45,486 nucleotides of DNA from Verrucomicrobiota bacterium (lineage in GTDB: Bacteria; Verrucomicrobiota; Verrucomicrobiia; Chthoniobacterales; UBA10450): the NCBI GenBank assembly GCA_019244415.1, contig JAFASN010000074.1:1-45486 (forward strand), read 5' to 3'. Shown here piece after piece: positions 17,599-25,384 of this stretch. Made by a program: the position numbers and the translations under genes. Every line of letters starts with the position of its first letter. The stretch's first letter is position 1. Under the pieces are notes generated by a model that had not been told where the DNA came from, did no database searches, and was given only the letters and a program-made list of their open reading frames with translations.

Positions 17599-18620
17599 GC
17601 GATCAAAACGCCAGCTTCGAGCAAATCGGCGCCGCGTTGCGTGAGCACCAGCGCTTCGCCGTACTCAGCCATGTCCGGCCGGATGGCGACGCGCTCGGCA
17701 CCACGCTGGCGGTGGCGCTTTCTCTCCAGCAGCTCGGCAAAGAGGTGCGCGCCTGGAACGAAGAAGGGATGCTGCAAAAGTACAGCTTCCTCGCCGGCAG
17801 CGATCTGCTGACCCTGCCACCGAGCGAGCCGGAGGACTTCGACGTCGTGGTCGCTCTCGATACCGCGACCTATAATCGTCTCGGCACACCGCTCAATTCA
17901 ATCCGTAGCTCGGGGCTTTGGATCAACATTGACCATCATCCAAGCAACCCGCGTTACGGCGATCTCGTCCACATCGATCCCACTGCGCCGGCCACTGGCC
18001 AGATCATTTTTGAGCTGATGTGCGCTGCGCGGATGCCGGTCAGCCCCGCCATCGCCGAGAACCTTTATGCGGCGATTTCCACCGACACCGGTTCGTTTCA
18101 ATATCCGAACACGACGGCGCGCACCTTCGAAATTGCGGCGGAGCTGATTCGTCGCGGCGTGAACGTCGGCCGCGTCAGTCAATTGTTGTACGAGAACTTC
18201 CCGCAACGGCGCGTCGAACTGCTGCGCGAGTTGCTCGCTACGATGCAATTTGCGTGCGGCGGCAAGTTAGCGTGGTTCAGCCTCAGCCAGGCGACTGCGA
18301 AGGGGCTTGGTGTTCTGCCTGAGGACAACGAAGGATTGATCGATCATCTGCGCGCGATTCGCGGGGTGGTTGTCGCCATTTTTTTTGAGGAATTGCCCGA
18401 TGGAAAAGTACGAGTGAGCATGCGGTCAAAGCAGGGGGCAGTTGACGTCTGCGCGATCTGCAAGAGTTTCGGAGGCGGCGGTCACACGTTGGCCGCCGGC
18501 GCGCGCGTCAAAGGCGCACTCGATGAGGTCACTCAAGTGATCGTGCAGAAAGCTTGCGAAGCGATCGAAACTGCCGGCATCCCGAGCGAACTCGAGCCAT
18601 CCGGCGAATCGCAAAGCTGA
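17595..18620 (+). CDS. nrnA: DHH phosphoesterase, NrnA-type oligoribonuclease/pAp phosphatase
   Basis: A 341-aa protein. The DHH domain shows SHVRPDGDALGTTLA (metal ligands), the VVALDTA motif and NIDHHPSN; the DHHA1 domain ends with SFGGGGHTLAAGARV, the nucleotide-binding GGGH motif. NrnA-type enzymes degrade 2-5-nt RNAs and dephosphorylate 3'-phosphoadenosine 5'-phosphate. The GTG start overlaps rbfA, and this position between rbfA and truB is common in many bacteria. Turnover of pAp may also matter for the sulfotransferase at 36492-37262, which releases pAp; that link is inference. Confidence 0.88.
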   Translation: MSDQNASFEQIGAALREHQRFAVLSHVRPDGDALGTTLAVALSLQQLGKEVRAWNEEGMLQKYSFLAGSDLLTLPPSEPEDFDVVVALDTATYNRLGTPLNSIRSSGLWINIDHHPSNPRYGDLVHIDPTAPATGQIIFELMCAARMPVSPAIAENLYAAISTDTGSFQYPNTTARTFEIAAELIRRGVNVGRVSQLLYENFPQRRVELLRELLATMQFACGGKLAWFSLSQATAKGLGVLPEDNEGLIDHLRAIRGVVVAIFFEELPDGKVRVSMRSKQGAVDVCAICKSFGGGGHTLAAGARVKGALDEVTQVIVQKACEAIETAGIPSELEPSGESQS

Positions 18621-18665
18621 TCTCGCGGGATTCGCCGGCTTCGCTACGCTACGCTCGGAATGACA
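18621..18665. repeat. Dispersed GTCATTCCGAGCG-type repeat, copy 1
   Basis: On the minus strand the sequence begins TGTCATTCCGAGCGTAGCG and continues to GAATCCCGCGAG. It resembles the palindromic GTCATTCCGAGCG-AGCGAAG-GAATC repeat seen scattered in many environmental genomes. A shorter relative is at 42812-42845. It fills the nrnA-truB gap, and its edge supplies the truB ATG. Confidence 0.55.
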
Positions 18666-19376
18666 GGAGAACTTGATGGCGTTCTGCTGGTCGATAAAGC
18701 CGCCGGCATGACTTCGCACGACGTCGTCGCGCTTGTGCGAAAGCGTTTGCAGCTAAAAAAGGTCGGCCATTGCGGCACACTGGACCCGATCGCCACCGGG
18801 TTGCTCCTGCTCACGCTCGGACGCGGAACAAAAATCCAGGATCTGCTCATGGCCGAGGACAAGGAATACTCGGGCACCATCGTGCTTGGCGTCACCACGA
18901 GCTCGCAGGATCGCGAAGGCGAAATCACCGAGACGCGTGATGTGCCGGTTTTGTCTGAAGAACAAATCCGCGCGGCGTTTGAAAAATTTCGCGGCGACTT
19001 CTACCAGGTGCCGCCGATGGTTTCCGCGATCAAACGCGGCGGTGTGCCACTGTACAAGCTGGCGCGGCAGGGAAAAACGGTCGAGCGCGAGCCGCGGCTG
19101 GTGCACGTGTATCGCTACAGCATTGACCGGATTTCGCTGCCGGAAATCGATTTTACCGTTCACTCCAGCAAAGGCTTTTATGTTCGTACTTACGCGCACG
19201 ATATCGGCGAAGCGCTTGGCTGCGGGGGCCATTTGGCCGCGTTACGGCGCACCAAGTCAGGCCGATTCGATGTCGCGCACGCTCTACCGGTCAACGAACT
19301 GACCAATCTGCCACCGCAGGAAATCAGCGCGCGCATTCTTTCGCTGCCGCAGGTTTCGCGGATGCGCGGAGCGTGA
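18660..19376 (+). CDS. truB: tRNA pseudouridine(55) synthase TruB
   Basis: A 238-aa enzyme that makes pseudouridine 55 in the T loop of tRNAs. GVLLVDKAAGMTSHDVV begins the fold; HCGTLDPIATGLL contains the catalytic Asp42; GFYVRTYAHDIGEALG and HLAALRRTKSGRF follow. At 238 residues it lacks the C-terminal PUA extension of the ~314-aa E. coli enzyme. No Shine-Dalgarno is visible; the ATG is the ATGACA edge of a dispersed repeat (18621-18665). It is in the nusA operon. Confidence 0.92.
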   Translation: MTGELDGVLLVDKAAGMTSHDVVALVRKRLQLKKVGHCGTLDPIATGLLLLTLGRGTKIQDLLMAEDKEYSGTIVLGVTTSSQDREGEITETRDVPVLSEEQIRAAFEKFRGDFYQVPPMVSAIKRGGVPLYKLARQGKTVEREPRLVHVYRYSIDRISLPEIDFTVHSSKGFYVRTYAHDIGEALGCGGHLAALRRTKSGRFDVAHALPVNELTNLPPQEISARILSLPQVSRMRGA

Positions 19377-19399
19377 TGGGAAATCACGAATGTCTAGTA

Positions 19400-19468
19400 A
19401 CCAATGACGAACTAATGACAGGCGCGAAAACGCCATCATTGGACATTGCTTCGTCGTTCGTCATTGGT
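19400..19468. repeat. Large hairpin with 13-bp perfect arms in the truB-ribF gap
   Basis: ACCAATGACGAAC (19400-19412) is the exact reverse complement of GTTCGTCATTGGT (19456-19468). Inside, AATGA (19414-19418) pairs with TCATT (19436-19440), and GGCG-CGAAAA-CGCC (19421-19434) forms the tip. The arms are built of 7-base units around CATTGGT/CGTCATT. It ends 10 bp before the ribF ATG. Confidence 0.75.
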
Positions 19469-19478
19469 CATTCCGCTG

Positions 19479-20408
19479 ATGGAAGTTCTGTATCGCATCG
19501 CTGACCTGGCGAGACTCGAAGGCCCGATTTTCCTCGCCATCGGTGTCTTCGATGGCGTCCATCTCGGCCACCAGGCAGTGATTTCCACGTCAGCGCGCCA
19601 CGCCCATGCGGCCGATGGCACGCCAGTCGTACTCACGTTTGATCCGCATCCGGCGAAAGTATTGCGTCCCGAGAAAGCGCCGCACTTGCTCACATCCACG
19701 CCGCACAAGCTGGCACTCATCACTAAACTCGGCGTCGAACATTTACTTGTCGTGAAATTCGACCGCGAATTCGGCGAAACGGCGCCAGACGACTTTGTGG
19801 CGCAGCTTGCCGGAAGCGCGAAACCGCTGCGCGAGATTTGCGTAGGCCACGAGTGGTCGTTCGGACGCAACCGCGCCGGTAATCTCGCGCTGCTGCACCA
19901 CCTCGGCACACGTCACGAGTTTAATGTCGTCGGCATTCCGCCGGTGAAAGTACACGGCGCAGTCGTGAGTAGCACCGCCATTCGTGCCCGGATTGAGCGC
20001 GGCGATTTCCCGGGCGCGGGCGCGATGCTCGGGCGTGATTACACCATTCTAGGAACGGTGATCGAGGGCGACAAGTTAGGCCGGCAACTCGGTTTTCCGA
20101 CGGCGAACTTGAGCGCGCACAATGAACAATTCCCGCCAGATGGCGTGTACTTTGTCGAGGCGTGGCTCAGCGGCATCCTGCACCACGGGCTGGTGAATAT
20201 CGGGGTGCGACCGACCGTTGCGGCTCGAAACGGGCAACGCTTGATCGAGCTGCACCTGCTTGATTTTCGCCGCGATATTTACGGGCAGGATGTGGAAGTG
20301 CGGTTCGTGAAATTTTTGCGCCCGGAAAAGAAGTTTGGCACCGTGGAAGCGCTGGCGCAGCAAATCGCGGCTGACGTGCAAACCGCGCGCGCGTTGTGCG
20401 CAGCATGA
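19479..20408 (+). CDS. ribF: Bifunctional riboflavin kinase/FAD synthetase
   Basis: A 309-aa protein making FMN and FAD. The N-terminal adenylyltransferase has AIGVFDGVHLGHQAVI and TFDPHPAKVL, and the late HEWSFGRNRAGN and SSTAIRARIERGDFPGA segments. The C-terminal kinase domain (from about residue 185) has EGDKLGRQLGFPTANL. The ATG at 19479 gives the family-typical N-terminus; the in-frame TTG at 19446 would start inside the upstream hairpin. It is the last gene of the nusA operon; rpsO does not follow as it does in many genomes. Confidence 0.93.
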   Translation: MEVLYRIADLARLEGPIFLAIGVFDGVHLGHQAVISTSARHAHAADGTPVVLTFDPHPAKVLRPEKAPHLLTSTPHKLALITKLGVEHLLVVKFDREFGETAPDDFVAQLAGSAKPLREICVGHEWSFGRNRAGNLALLHHLGTRHEFNVVGIPPVKVHGAVVSSTAIRARIERGDFPGAGAMLGRDYTILGTVIEGDKLGRQLGFPTANLSAHNEQFPPDGVYFVEAWLSGILHHGLVNIGVRPTVAARNGQRLIELHLLDFRRDIYGQDVEVRFVKFLRPEKKFGTVEALAQQIAADVQTARALCAA

Positions 20409-20414
20409 TTAACT

Positions 20415-20434
20415 CTGACGCTGGGGAGCGTTAG
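20415..20434. terminator. Hairpin between convergent ribF and the small membrane gene
   Basis: CTGACGCT (20415-20422) pairs with AGCGTTAG (20427-20434) with one G-T and a GGGG loop. It lies 6 bp after the ribF stop and overlaps the stop codon of the opposing gene. No T-tract is present, so its role as a bidirectional terminator is tentative. Confidence 0.4.
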
Positions 20435-20775
20435 CCGAGCGGGTCGCGTGTTCGCGCGAGCGCTGCCCACGCGCCGCCGACCATGGTTGTTAGCCCGTAA
20501 ATGAAAACCAGCGCGAGCATTTCAACCGCTGGAAGCGCGCTCAGACGCATAAATCCTTCGCGCACGAACGTTGCCTCACCCGATGCAAAGTACGCGACCA
20601 CCACTGAAACAATCGCGGCAGCGAGGATGATGATGGCCCGCTGGAGCTGGAATGATCGCGGACGGACCGGCAACTCCCTCATCACGCGTGCGGTGAAGCC
20701 ATCGTCGTCGATGTAAGCCGTCTCGTCGCGCAGTCGCGCGTCGAGCAATTCATCGAGGGGGTCGTTCATTGTCAT
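20431..20775 (-). CDS. Small two-TM protein coupled to an ECF sigma factor (possible anti-sigma factor)
   Basis: A 114-aa protein. Residues 1-~42 are acidic and soluble (DPLDELLDARLRDETAYIDDDGFTARVM), followed by two hydrophobic segments near 50-66 and 85-105 (AIIILAAAIVSVVVAYFAS and MLALVFIYGLTTMVGGAW). Its ATG overlaps the sigma factor stop by 4 bp, the typical arrangement for an anti-sigma factor. It lacks the HxxxCxxC zinc motif of ZAS anti-sigma domains. Assignment as the sigma partner rests on position and topology only. Confidence 0.5.
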   Translation of the reverse strand: MTMNDPLDELLDARLRDETAYIDDDGFTARVMRELPVRPRSFQLQRAIIILAAAIVSVVVAYFASGEATFVREGFMRLSALPAVEMLALVFIYGLTTMVGGAWAALARTRDPLG

Positions 20776-21305
20776 TTCGTCCACGCCGCTAACATTTTCT
20801 TCAATTTCTCGCGCCCGCGCAAGACGTTTGTCTTCACTGTCCCGAGCGGTATGTCGAGTACGCGCGCCGCTTCGTCGTGCGACAAACCGTTTTGGCAGCA
20901 AAGTACGACGGCTGTGCGTTCGTGGAGCGGTAATTGTGCCAGCGCGCTCATCAAATCCTGCCGCAGCGCGGGATCGGCCGTGCTGGGATCGGGCTGTGAC
21001 TCCCATTGTTCCTCATCAATGCCCACCAGCTCGGTTCGTTTGCGCGCGTGCTCGCGGAAACAGTTATAGGCGATGCGGTAAAGCCAGGTGGAAAACTTCG
21101 CCTCACCACGGAAGCTGGCGATGTTTTTGTAAGCGCGAATAAACGTTTCCTGCGCCAGATCGTCAGCCAGCTCCACATCAGTGCGCGTGAGTTGACGAAG
21201 TAATCCGCGCACAGGCGATTGATGCCGACGCACAAGCTCGCCAAACGCGTGCTGGTCGCCATCAACAAGAACGCGCGCGAGCAGGTCCGCATCACTCAGC
21301 TCCAC
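20772..21305 (-). CDS. ECF-type RNA polymerase sigma factor
   Basis: A 177-aa protein with only regions sigma2 and sigma4. Region 2 contains ELADDLAQETFIRAYKNI and FRGEAKFSTWLYRIAYNCF; region 4 contains LPLHERTAVVLCCQNGLSHDEAA (read in parts) and the helix-turn-helix IPLGTVKTNVLRGREKLK. The gene lies 1 bp after the DUF6249-like gene and overlaps the small membrane protein gene by 4 bp. The three genes therefore form one unit. The signal and regulon are unknown. Confidence 0.88.
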   Translation of the reverse strand: MELSDADLLARVLVDGDQHAFGELVRRHQSPVRGLLRQLTRTDVELADDLAQETFIRAYKNIASFRGEAKFSTWLYRIAYNCFREHARKRTELVGIDEEQWESQPDPSTADPALRQDLMSALAQLPLHERTAVVLCCQNGLSHDEAARVLDIPLGTVKTNVLRGREKLKKMLAAWTK

Positions 21306-21306
21306 G

Positions 21307-22005
21307 TCAGAGTTTCACACCATTGCCATGCCGGTTAGCAAGCCGCCAGGTAAGGATGTAACCGAGACCGATGATGGCCGGGATTAATCCCAGGGTCCAG
21401 ACACCGACATCCCATCCTGCGGTCACGCCGAAGAAGAAGATGATGCCGATGCCGAACGCCAGCAGGATTATGCCCCGGCGCAGATCGTACCAGGGCCGCA
21501 GCGGCGTGCCGGCGCGGGAGGCGAACAGCTCCGGCGGCACAGGCTGACCTTTCTCTACCATCATGCGCACGGTGCGATGGAGCGAGCGGGATTTCGCCCA
21601 GCTGCTGCCCATGATTACTGCCACAATCGCGACGGGGAACCCAAAAACCGCTAGCATGCAGATCGCGACGATGGGAACGACGTTTCCTGGAATCTGATCG
21701 GTATGACGGTGAACGCTGACGCCGTCATGGCTGTCGTTGTCCGAGTCGTCAACGGTAATCCCAAAACCGTGGTTGTGTTTGAATTCGCGCTCGACCCTTC
21801 GCTGGATTTTGTTCGCGAGATCGTCGGCTGCACTCGGCGCCACGCTGGCGTTGGGTGAGATCACCGGCGCAGATGATGGCGTCACGGCAGCGGCAGCGGG
21901 AGTGACCGTGACTTCGATTGATGGCGCCGGCGTTTGCGCATGAGCGGCAAGCGCTAGCACGAGAGAAGCGACGCTGCCGAGGAGGAATGCTTTCATGATC
22001 TTCAT
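21307..22005 (-). CDS. DUF6249-like membrane protein upstream of the ECF sigma factor
   Basis: A 232-aa protein with a signal peptide (KAFLLGSVASLVLALAAHAQ) and an Ala/Pro/Ser/Thr-rich extracytoplasmic stretch to about residue 70. A His/Asp-rich patch around DDSDNDSHDGVSVHRH follows, then one hydrophobic segment (VVPIVAICMLAVFGFPVAIVAVI), a cytoplasmic helix with VRMMVEKGQPVPPELF, and two more membrane segments. The MVEKGQPVPPEL motif is typical of DUF6249. A perfect TATAAT lies on the minus strand at 22053-22048, but no good -35 is seen. It may be the sensor that controls the sigma factor encoded 1 bp downstream; this is inference. Confidence 0.6.
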   Translation of the reverse strand: MKIMKAFLLGSVASLVLALAAHAQTPAPSIEVTVTPAAAAVTPSSAPVISPNASVAPSAADDLANKIQRRVEREFKHNHGFGITVDDSDNDSHDGVSVHRHTDQIPGNVVPIVAICMLAVFGFPVAIVAVIMGSSWAKSRSLHRTVRMMVEKGQPVPPELFASRAGTPLRPWYDLRRGIILLAFGIGIIFFFGVTAGWDVGVWTLGLIPAIIGLGYILTWRLANRHGNGVKL

Positions 22006-22143
22006 TTGCTAATGGGATGCGGCGAGCACGGCAATTGGATTCAGAAAATTATAGTACGGACGACGTAACGCCGGTGCCGTGCGCGCACAGTTCCGAAAAC
22101 CCTTGCGCCACGGCGCTCACGCGCGATTATTTGCATCCACTTC

Positions 22144-22218
<75 letters not shown>

Positions 22219-22259
22219 GCCTTTCTCCTCAAGTGCTCGCTCGCGATCGCCGGACAACG

Positions 22260-22937
22260 ATGGATAAACTTATCGTGGCGCTTGATGCGGAGACGCGAGC
22301 GGAAGCAATCTCGCTTGCGCTTGCCCTCCGCCACTTTGCCGGGTGGATGAAGATCGGGCTTCAGCTATTCACCTTTGAAGGGCCGGATGTGGTGCGCGCG
22401 GTGCGCGATACCGGCGCCCGGGTTTTTCTCGATCTAAAGTTGCACGATATTCCGAGTACAGTCGGGGCGGCCGTAGCGTCGGCTGCGCGGCTCGATGTGG
22501 AGATGCTTACGTTCCATCTGCTCGGCGGAACGGAGATGATTCGCGCCGCAATCGCCGCTGCGCCAAGCTCGTTGCTGCTGCTCGGCGTGACGGTACTCAC
22601 CAGCGCAGACGCCGCTACGCTGCGCGGCGTCGGGATTGATGATGACCTATCGCGGCAAGCCGGCCGGCTGGCGAAGCTCGGAATTGACAACGGAGTACGC
22701 GGCCTGGTGGCCAGTGCCCATGAGCTCCCGCTTTTGCGGCAACTCTGCGGGCGTGATGTGAAACTTATCGTCCCTGGAATTCGCGCGGGCCGTGATGTGC
22801 AAGATCAAAAGCGAACAATGACGGCGCGGGATGCGCTTGCGGCGGGAGCAGATTATCTCGTCATTGGCAGACCCGTAACGCGGGCACCTGATCCAGCGGC
22901 CGCCGCGCAGAAGCTGCTGGAGGAAATGGAAAGCTGA
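22260..22937 (+). CDS. pyrF: Orotidine 5'-phosphate decarboxylase
   Basis: A 225-aa TIM-barrel enzyme that converts OMP to UMP, the last step of pyrimidine synthesis. It shows LIVALDAET at the N-terminus, the catalytic FLDLKLHDIPSTV, the VTVLTS loop, the GLVASAHEL segment and the C-terminal phosphate loop VPGIRAGRD...DYLVIGRPVTRAPDP. The ATG at 22260 begins the family-typical MDKLIVALD; longer frames run back into tRNA-Gly and are artefacts. Its TGA overlaps a CTG that may start the next gene. Confidence 0.93.
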   Translation: MDKLIVALDAETRAEAISLALALRHFAGWMKIGLQLFTFEGPDVVRAVRDTGARVFLDLKLHDIPSTVGAAVASAARLDVEMLTFHLLGGTEMIRAAIAAAPSSLLLLGVTVLTSADAATLRGVGIDDDLSRQAGRLAKLGIDNGVRGLVASAHELPLLRQLCGRDVKLIVPGIRAGRDVQDQKRTMTARDALAAGADYLVIGRPVTRAPDPAAAAQKLLEEMES

Positions 22938-23602
22938 GCCCGCTTTTTGCCGAGCTGATCGTACTCGATGACCCCATTCCGCGGGCTGCGCCGCTGAACA
23001 TGGCGCTCGACGAAGTGCTGTTGAAAAGCGCGCGCACGCCTCTTCTTCGCAGGTATCGCTGGAGCGAGCCTGCGGTTTCCTTCGGCTATTTCAGCAGGTA
23101 CGATGAAGCGCTGGCGTTTGCGGCTGGCCGGGCGCTCGTTCGGCGCTGGACCGGCGGGGGGATCGTGGCACACGGCGATGATCTCACTTATTCACTGATC
23201 ATCCCGAGCAGCGACGGCACCTATACGTTGCCGTCGAGTACGATTTACTCGCGCGTGCATGGCGCGCTTGTCACGTCATTACAAAGCGCCGGAGTACGCG
23301 CCTCGCTCGCTCTCGAAAATTGCCCGCGCGAGGGAGACATCTGTTTTGCTAATCCTGTAATCGCGGATGTGATGCAATCCGGGCGCAAAATCGCCGGCGC
23401 GGCGCACCGAAAGAGCGGCGCTGGTTTGTTGCACCAGGGAAGCATTCAATGCGCAACTCCTGACGATCCATTCGTCCAGGATTTTACACGTAACCTCGCG
23501 CACGTCTCGCACCCGGAAAATCTCGGCGATACGCTCGTGGCCGAAGCTCAAACGCTTGCGCGCGACAAGTACGCCAGCGACGCCTGGCTGCATCGCCGCT
23601 AA
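22934..23602 (+). CDS. Lipoate-protein ligase/octanoyltransferase family protein (BPL/LplA/LipM fold)
   Basis: About 222 aa if started at the CTG (22934-22936) that overlaps the pyrF stop; the first ordinary start is ATG 23000. The family N-terminus runs well before PLNMALDEVLL, and the frame upstream of 23000 (LFAELIVLDDPIPRAAP) fits it, so the CTG start is preferred. RRWTGGGIVAHGDDLTYSLI is the lipoyl-binding signature, and RKIAGAAHRKSGAGLLHQGS holds the catalytic Lys region. It may attach or transfer octanoyl/lipoyl groups to E2 or GcvH proteins; ligase and transferase activity cannot be told apart. The C-terminal lipoate-ligase accessory domain is absent. Confidence 0.75.
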   Translation: MSPLFAELIVLDDPIPRAAPLNMALDEVLLKSARTPLLRRYRWSEPAVSFGYFSRYDEALAFAAGRALVRRWTGGGIVAHGDDLTYSLIIPSSDGTYTLPSSTIYSRVHGALVTSLQSAGVRASLALENCPREGDICFANPVIADVMQSGRKIAGAAHRKSGAGLLHQGSIQCATPDDPFVQDFTRNLAHVSHPENLGDTLVAEAQTLARDKYASDAWLHRR

Positions 23603-23611
23603 GCTGGAGCT

Positions 23612-23639
23612 TTGACATTAAAATCGCCTCTTCTATTCT
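23612..23639 (+). promoter_or_regulatory. Promoter of the polyprenyl synthase gene (leaderless type)
   Basis: TTGACA (23612-23617) is a perfect -35; after 16 nt comes TATTCT (23634-23639). The GTG start codon follows only 6 nt later at 23646, so transcription is expected to start at the codon itself. Confidence 0.55.
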
Positions 23640-23645
23640 GAGTCG

Positions 23646-24668
23646 GTGGAAGTTTCCCTCGGTGCGGCCCCGCTGAAACGCAATCCGTTGACGCGGGCGA
23701 GCTCGCTGGTGCGGCCGCAGTTAAATGAAGTCGTTGCGCGGATTACTCGCCAGGCTGAGGCGTTCGACCCGGCAATTGAAGGCTACGTCAGTTATGCGCT
23801 GCAAAGCAGCGGGAAACATTTGCGCCCGCTGATGACGCTTCTGGCGGGCGGCGCGAGCGGGCACGTCACGAGCGCGCACGTGGATCTCGCCGTCATCATC
23901 GAGCTAATTCATTTGGCCACTCTCGTCCACGACGACATCATGGATGAAGCCGAGCGGCGGCGTAATCAGCCGACGCTGAATGCCCGCTGGGGCAATGCTC
24001 TCAGCGTGCTGCTGGGCGACGCGCTTTTCGCACATGCGCTCGACCTTTCGACGCGGTTCGACGACGCAGAGATCAGCCGCGCTATTGCGCGCGCGACGCG
24101 CGATGTCTGTACTGGCGAAATTGTCCAGACGCAGCGCCGCTTTGATCTGCATCTCAGCATCGAAGAATACCTGCGCATCATCGAGCTTAAGACTGCCACC
24201 CTTTTTGCGGTCGCGGCGCAACTTGCCGCGAAACTGAACGACGCGCCAAAGGCAATAAGCGAGGCGCTGACCAGCTTCGGCTCTCACATCGGCGCGGCTT
24301 ACCAGATCTACGATGATTGCATCGATCTCGCCGGTCGCGAGAGCGTGTGCGGCAAAACGCTGGGCACTGACTTGCGCAAAGGCAAGATGACGCTGCCCAT
24401 GCTCCAGCTTTTGCGCAACGCGTCGGTCGTCGAGAAGGAGCGCTATTGCCAGCTTATCCTTGAAGGCGACCTCGCCGCCATCAACGCCCTCCTGCAAACC
24501 ACCTGTAACATCGCGCTCGAGAGCTCGGTCCGCGCTGGGCTTGAGCGAGTGCATTGCGCCAAACGCGAACTCGCCGCGATTCCCGCGTCGCGCGCTTCTC
24601 TGGGCCTGCGCAGCCTCGCCGATGCCATCGGCGGAATGTTGCAAGCGTTGCGTGAATCGAACGCCTGA
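23646..24668 (+). CDS. Polyprenyl diphosphate synthase (trans-isoprenyl, IspB-like)
   Basis: A 340-aa all-helical prenyltransferase. GKHLRPLMTLLAGG, the first Asp-rich motif LVHDDIMDEAERRR and the second AYQIYDDCIDLAGRE are present, and KMTLPMLQLL closes the active-site region. It elongates farnesyl diphosphate or similar primers with IPP to a long chain (C35-C50) for quinone side chains; chain length cannot be read here. The GTG start lies immediately after the promoter at 23612-23639 with no leader. It is followed 20 bp later by radC. Confidence 0.88.
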   Translation: MEVSLGAAPLKRNPLTRASSLVRPQLNEVVARITRQAEAFDPAIEGYVSYALQSSGKHLRPLMTLLAGGASGHVTSAHVDLAVIIELIHLATLVHDDIMDEAERRRNQPTLNARWGNALSVLLGDALFAHALDLSTRFDDAEISRAIARATRDVCTGEIVQTQRRFDLHLSIEEYLRIIELKTATLFAVAAQLAAKLNDAPKAISEALTSFGSHIGAAYQIYDDCIDLAGRESVCGKTLGTDLRKGKMTLPMLQLLRNASVVEKERYCQLILEGDLAAINALLQTTCNIALESSVRAGLERVHCAKRELAAIPASRASLGLRSLADAIGGMLQALRESNA

Positions 24669-24688
24669 CGCGCATTGCGTGCTGACGA

Positions 24689-25384
24689 ATGCCGTCCGTT
24701 AAAATCCGCGAACTGCCAGAGGAAGATCGGCCGCGTGAGAAATTATGGAAACGCGGCGCGGACGCGCTGACCGATCGCGAACTGATCGCGATCCTGCTGC
24801 GAACCGGCGTTCCCGGAAAAAATGCGGTCGAAGTGGGTGGCGAAGTACTGACCCAGTACCAAACACTGAGCGGCCTTTGTCGCGCACGCGCTCAGGAACT
24901 GGCAACAATTCGCGGCGTCGGCCCCACGAAAGCGGTGCAACTCGCGGCCGCGTTCAAGCTGGCGGAGCGGATGGCGAAAGAGAAAATCTCGCGCCAGAAA
25001 ATCGATTCACCGGAGCTGGTGAATGAGTACTTCGGCGCGGAAATGCGTGCGCTCGAAAAGGAGTCATTGCGCGTGCTGTTGCTCGATACGCGCTATCATC
25101 TCATCGCGGCGGAAGAGATTTCGCGCGGCAGCGTGAACGAGAGCATCGCGCATCCGCGCGAGATTTTCCGGCCTGCGTTGCTCGCTTCGGCCTACGCTGT
25201 CATCGTAGTACACAACCATCCCTCCGGTGATCCTTCCCCTAGCCAGGCTGACCAGAGTTTGACGCGCCGACTGGCGGATGCGGCAGAGCTGATGCAAATC
25301 AAGCTGCTCGACCATGTTATTATCGGCGCGCCGGCTGATGAACGTGCCCCGTACTTCAGCTTCAAAGAAGCGGGCGTACTCTGA
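24689..25384 (+). CDS. radC: RadC family JAMM-domain protein
   Basis: A 231-aa protein. The N-terminal half has the UPF0758 segment EDRPREKLWKRGADALTDRELIA (in part) and a helix-hairpin-helix region ELATIRGVGPTKAVQL. The C-terminal JAMM/MPN+ domain carries the metal motif VHNHPSGDPSPSQAD with an upstream Glu. The family was named from a radiation phenotype now doubted; its molecular role is unresolved. Its stop (TGA) overlaps the lpxA ATG by one base. Confidence 0.9.
   Translation: MPSVKIRELPEEDRPREKLWKRGADALTDRELIAILLRTGVPGKNAVEVGGEVLTQYQTLSGLCRARAQELATIRGVGPTKAVQLAAAFKLAERMAKEKISRQKIDSPELVNEYFGAEMRALEKESLRVLLLDTRYHLIAAEEISRGSVNESIAHPREIFRPALLASAYAVIVVHNHPSGDPSPSQADQSLTRRLADAAELMQIKLLDHVIIGAPADERAPYFSFKEAGVL

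Noticed and set aside
22048-22053. Promoter of tRNA-Gly read from TATAGT/TATAAT
   Set aside because: A -10-like hexamer exists on both strands here, but no -35 at proper spacing was found on either, so I did not annotate it.
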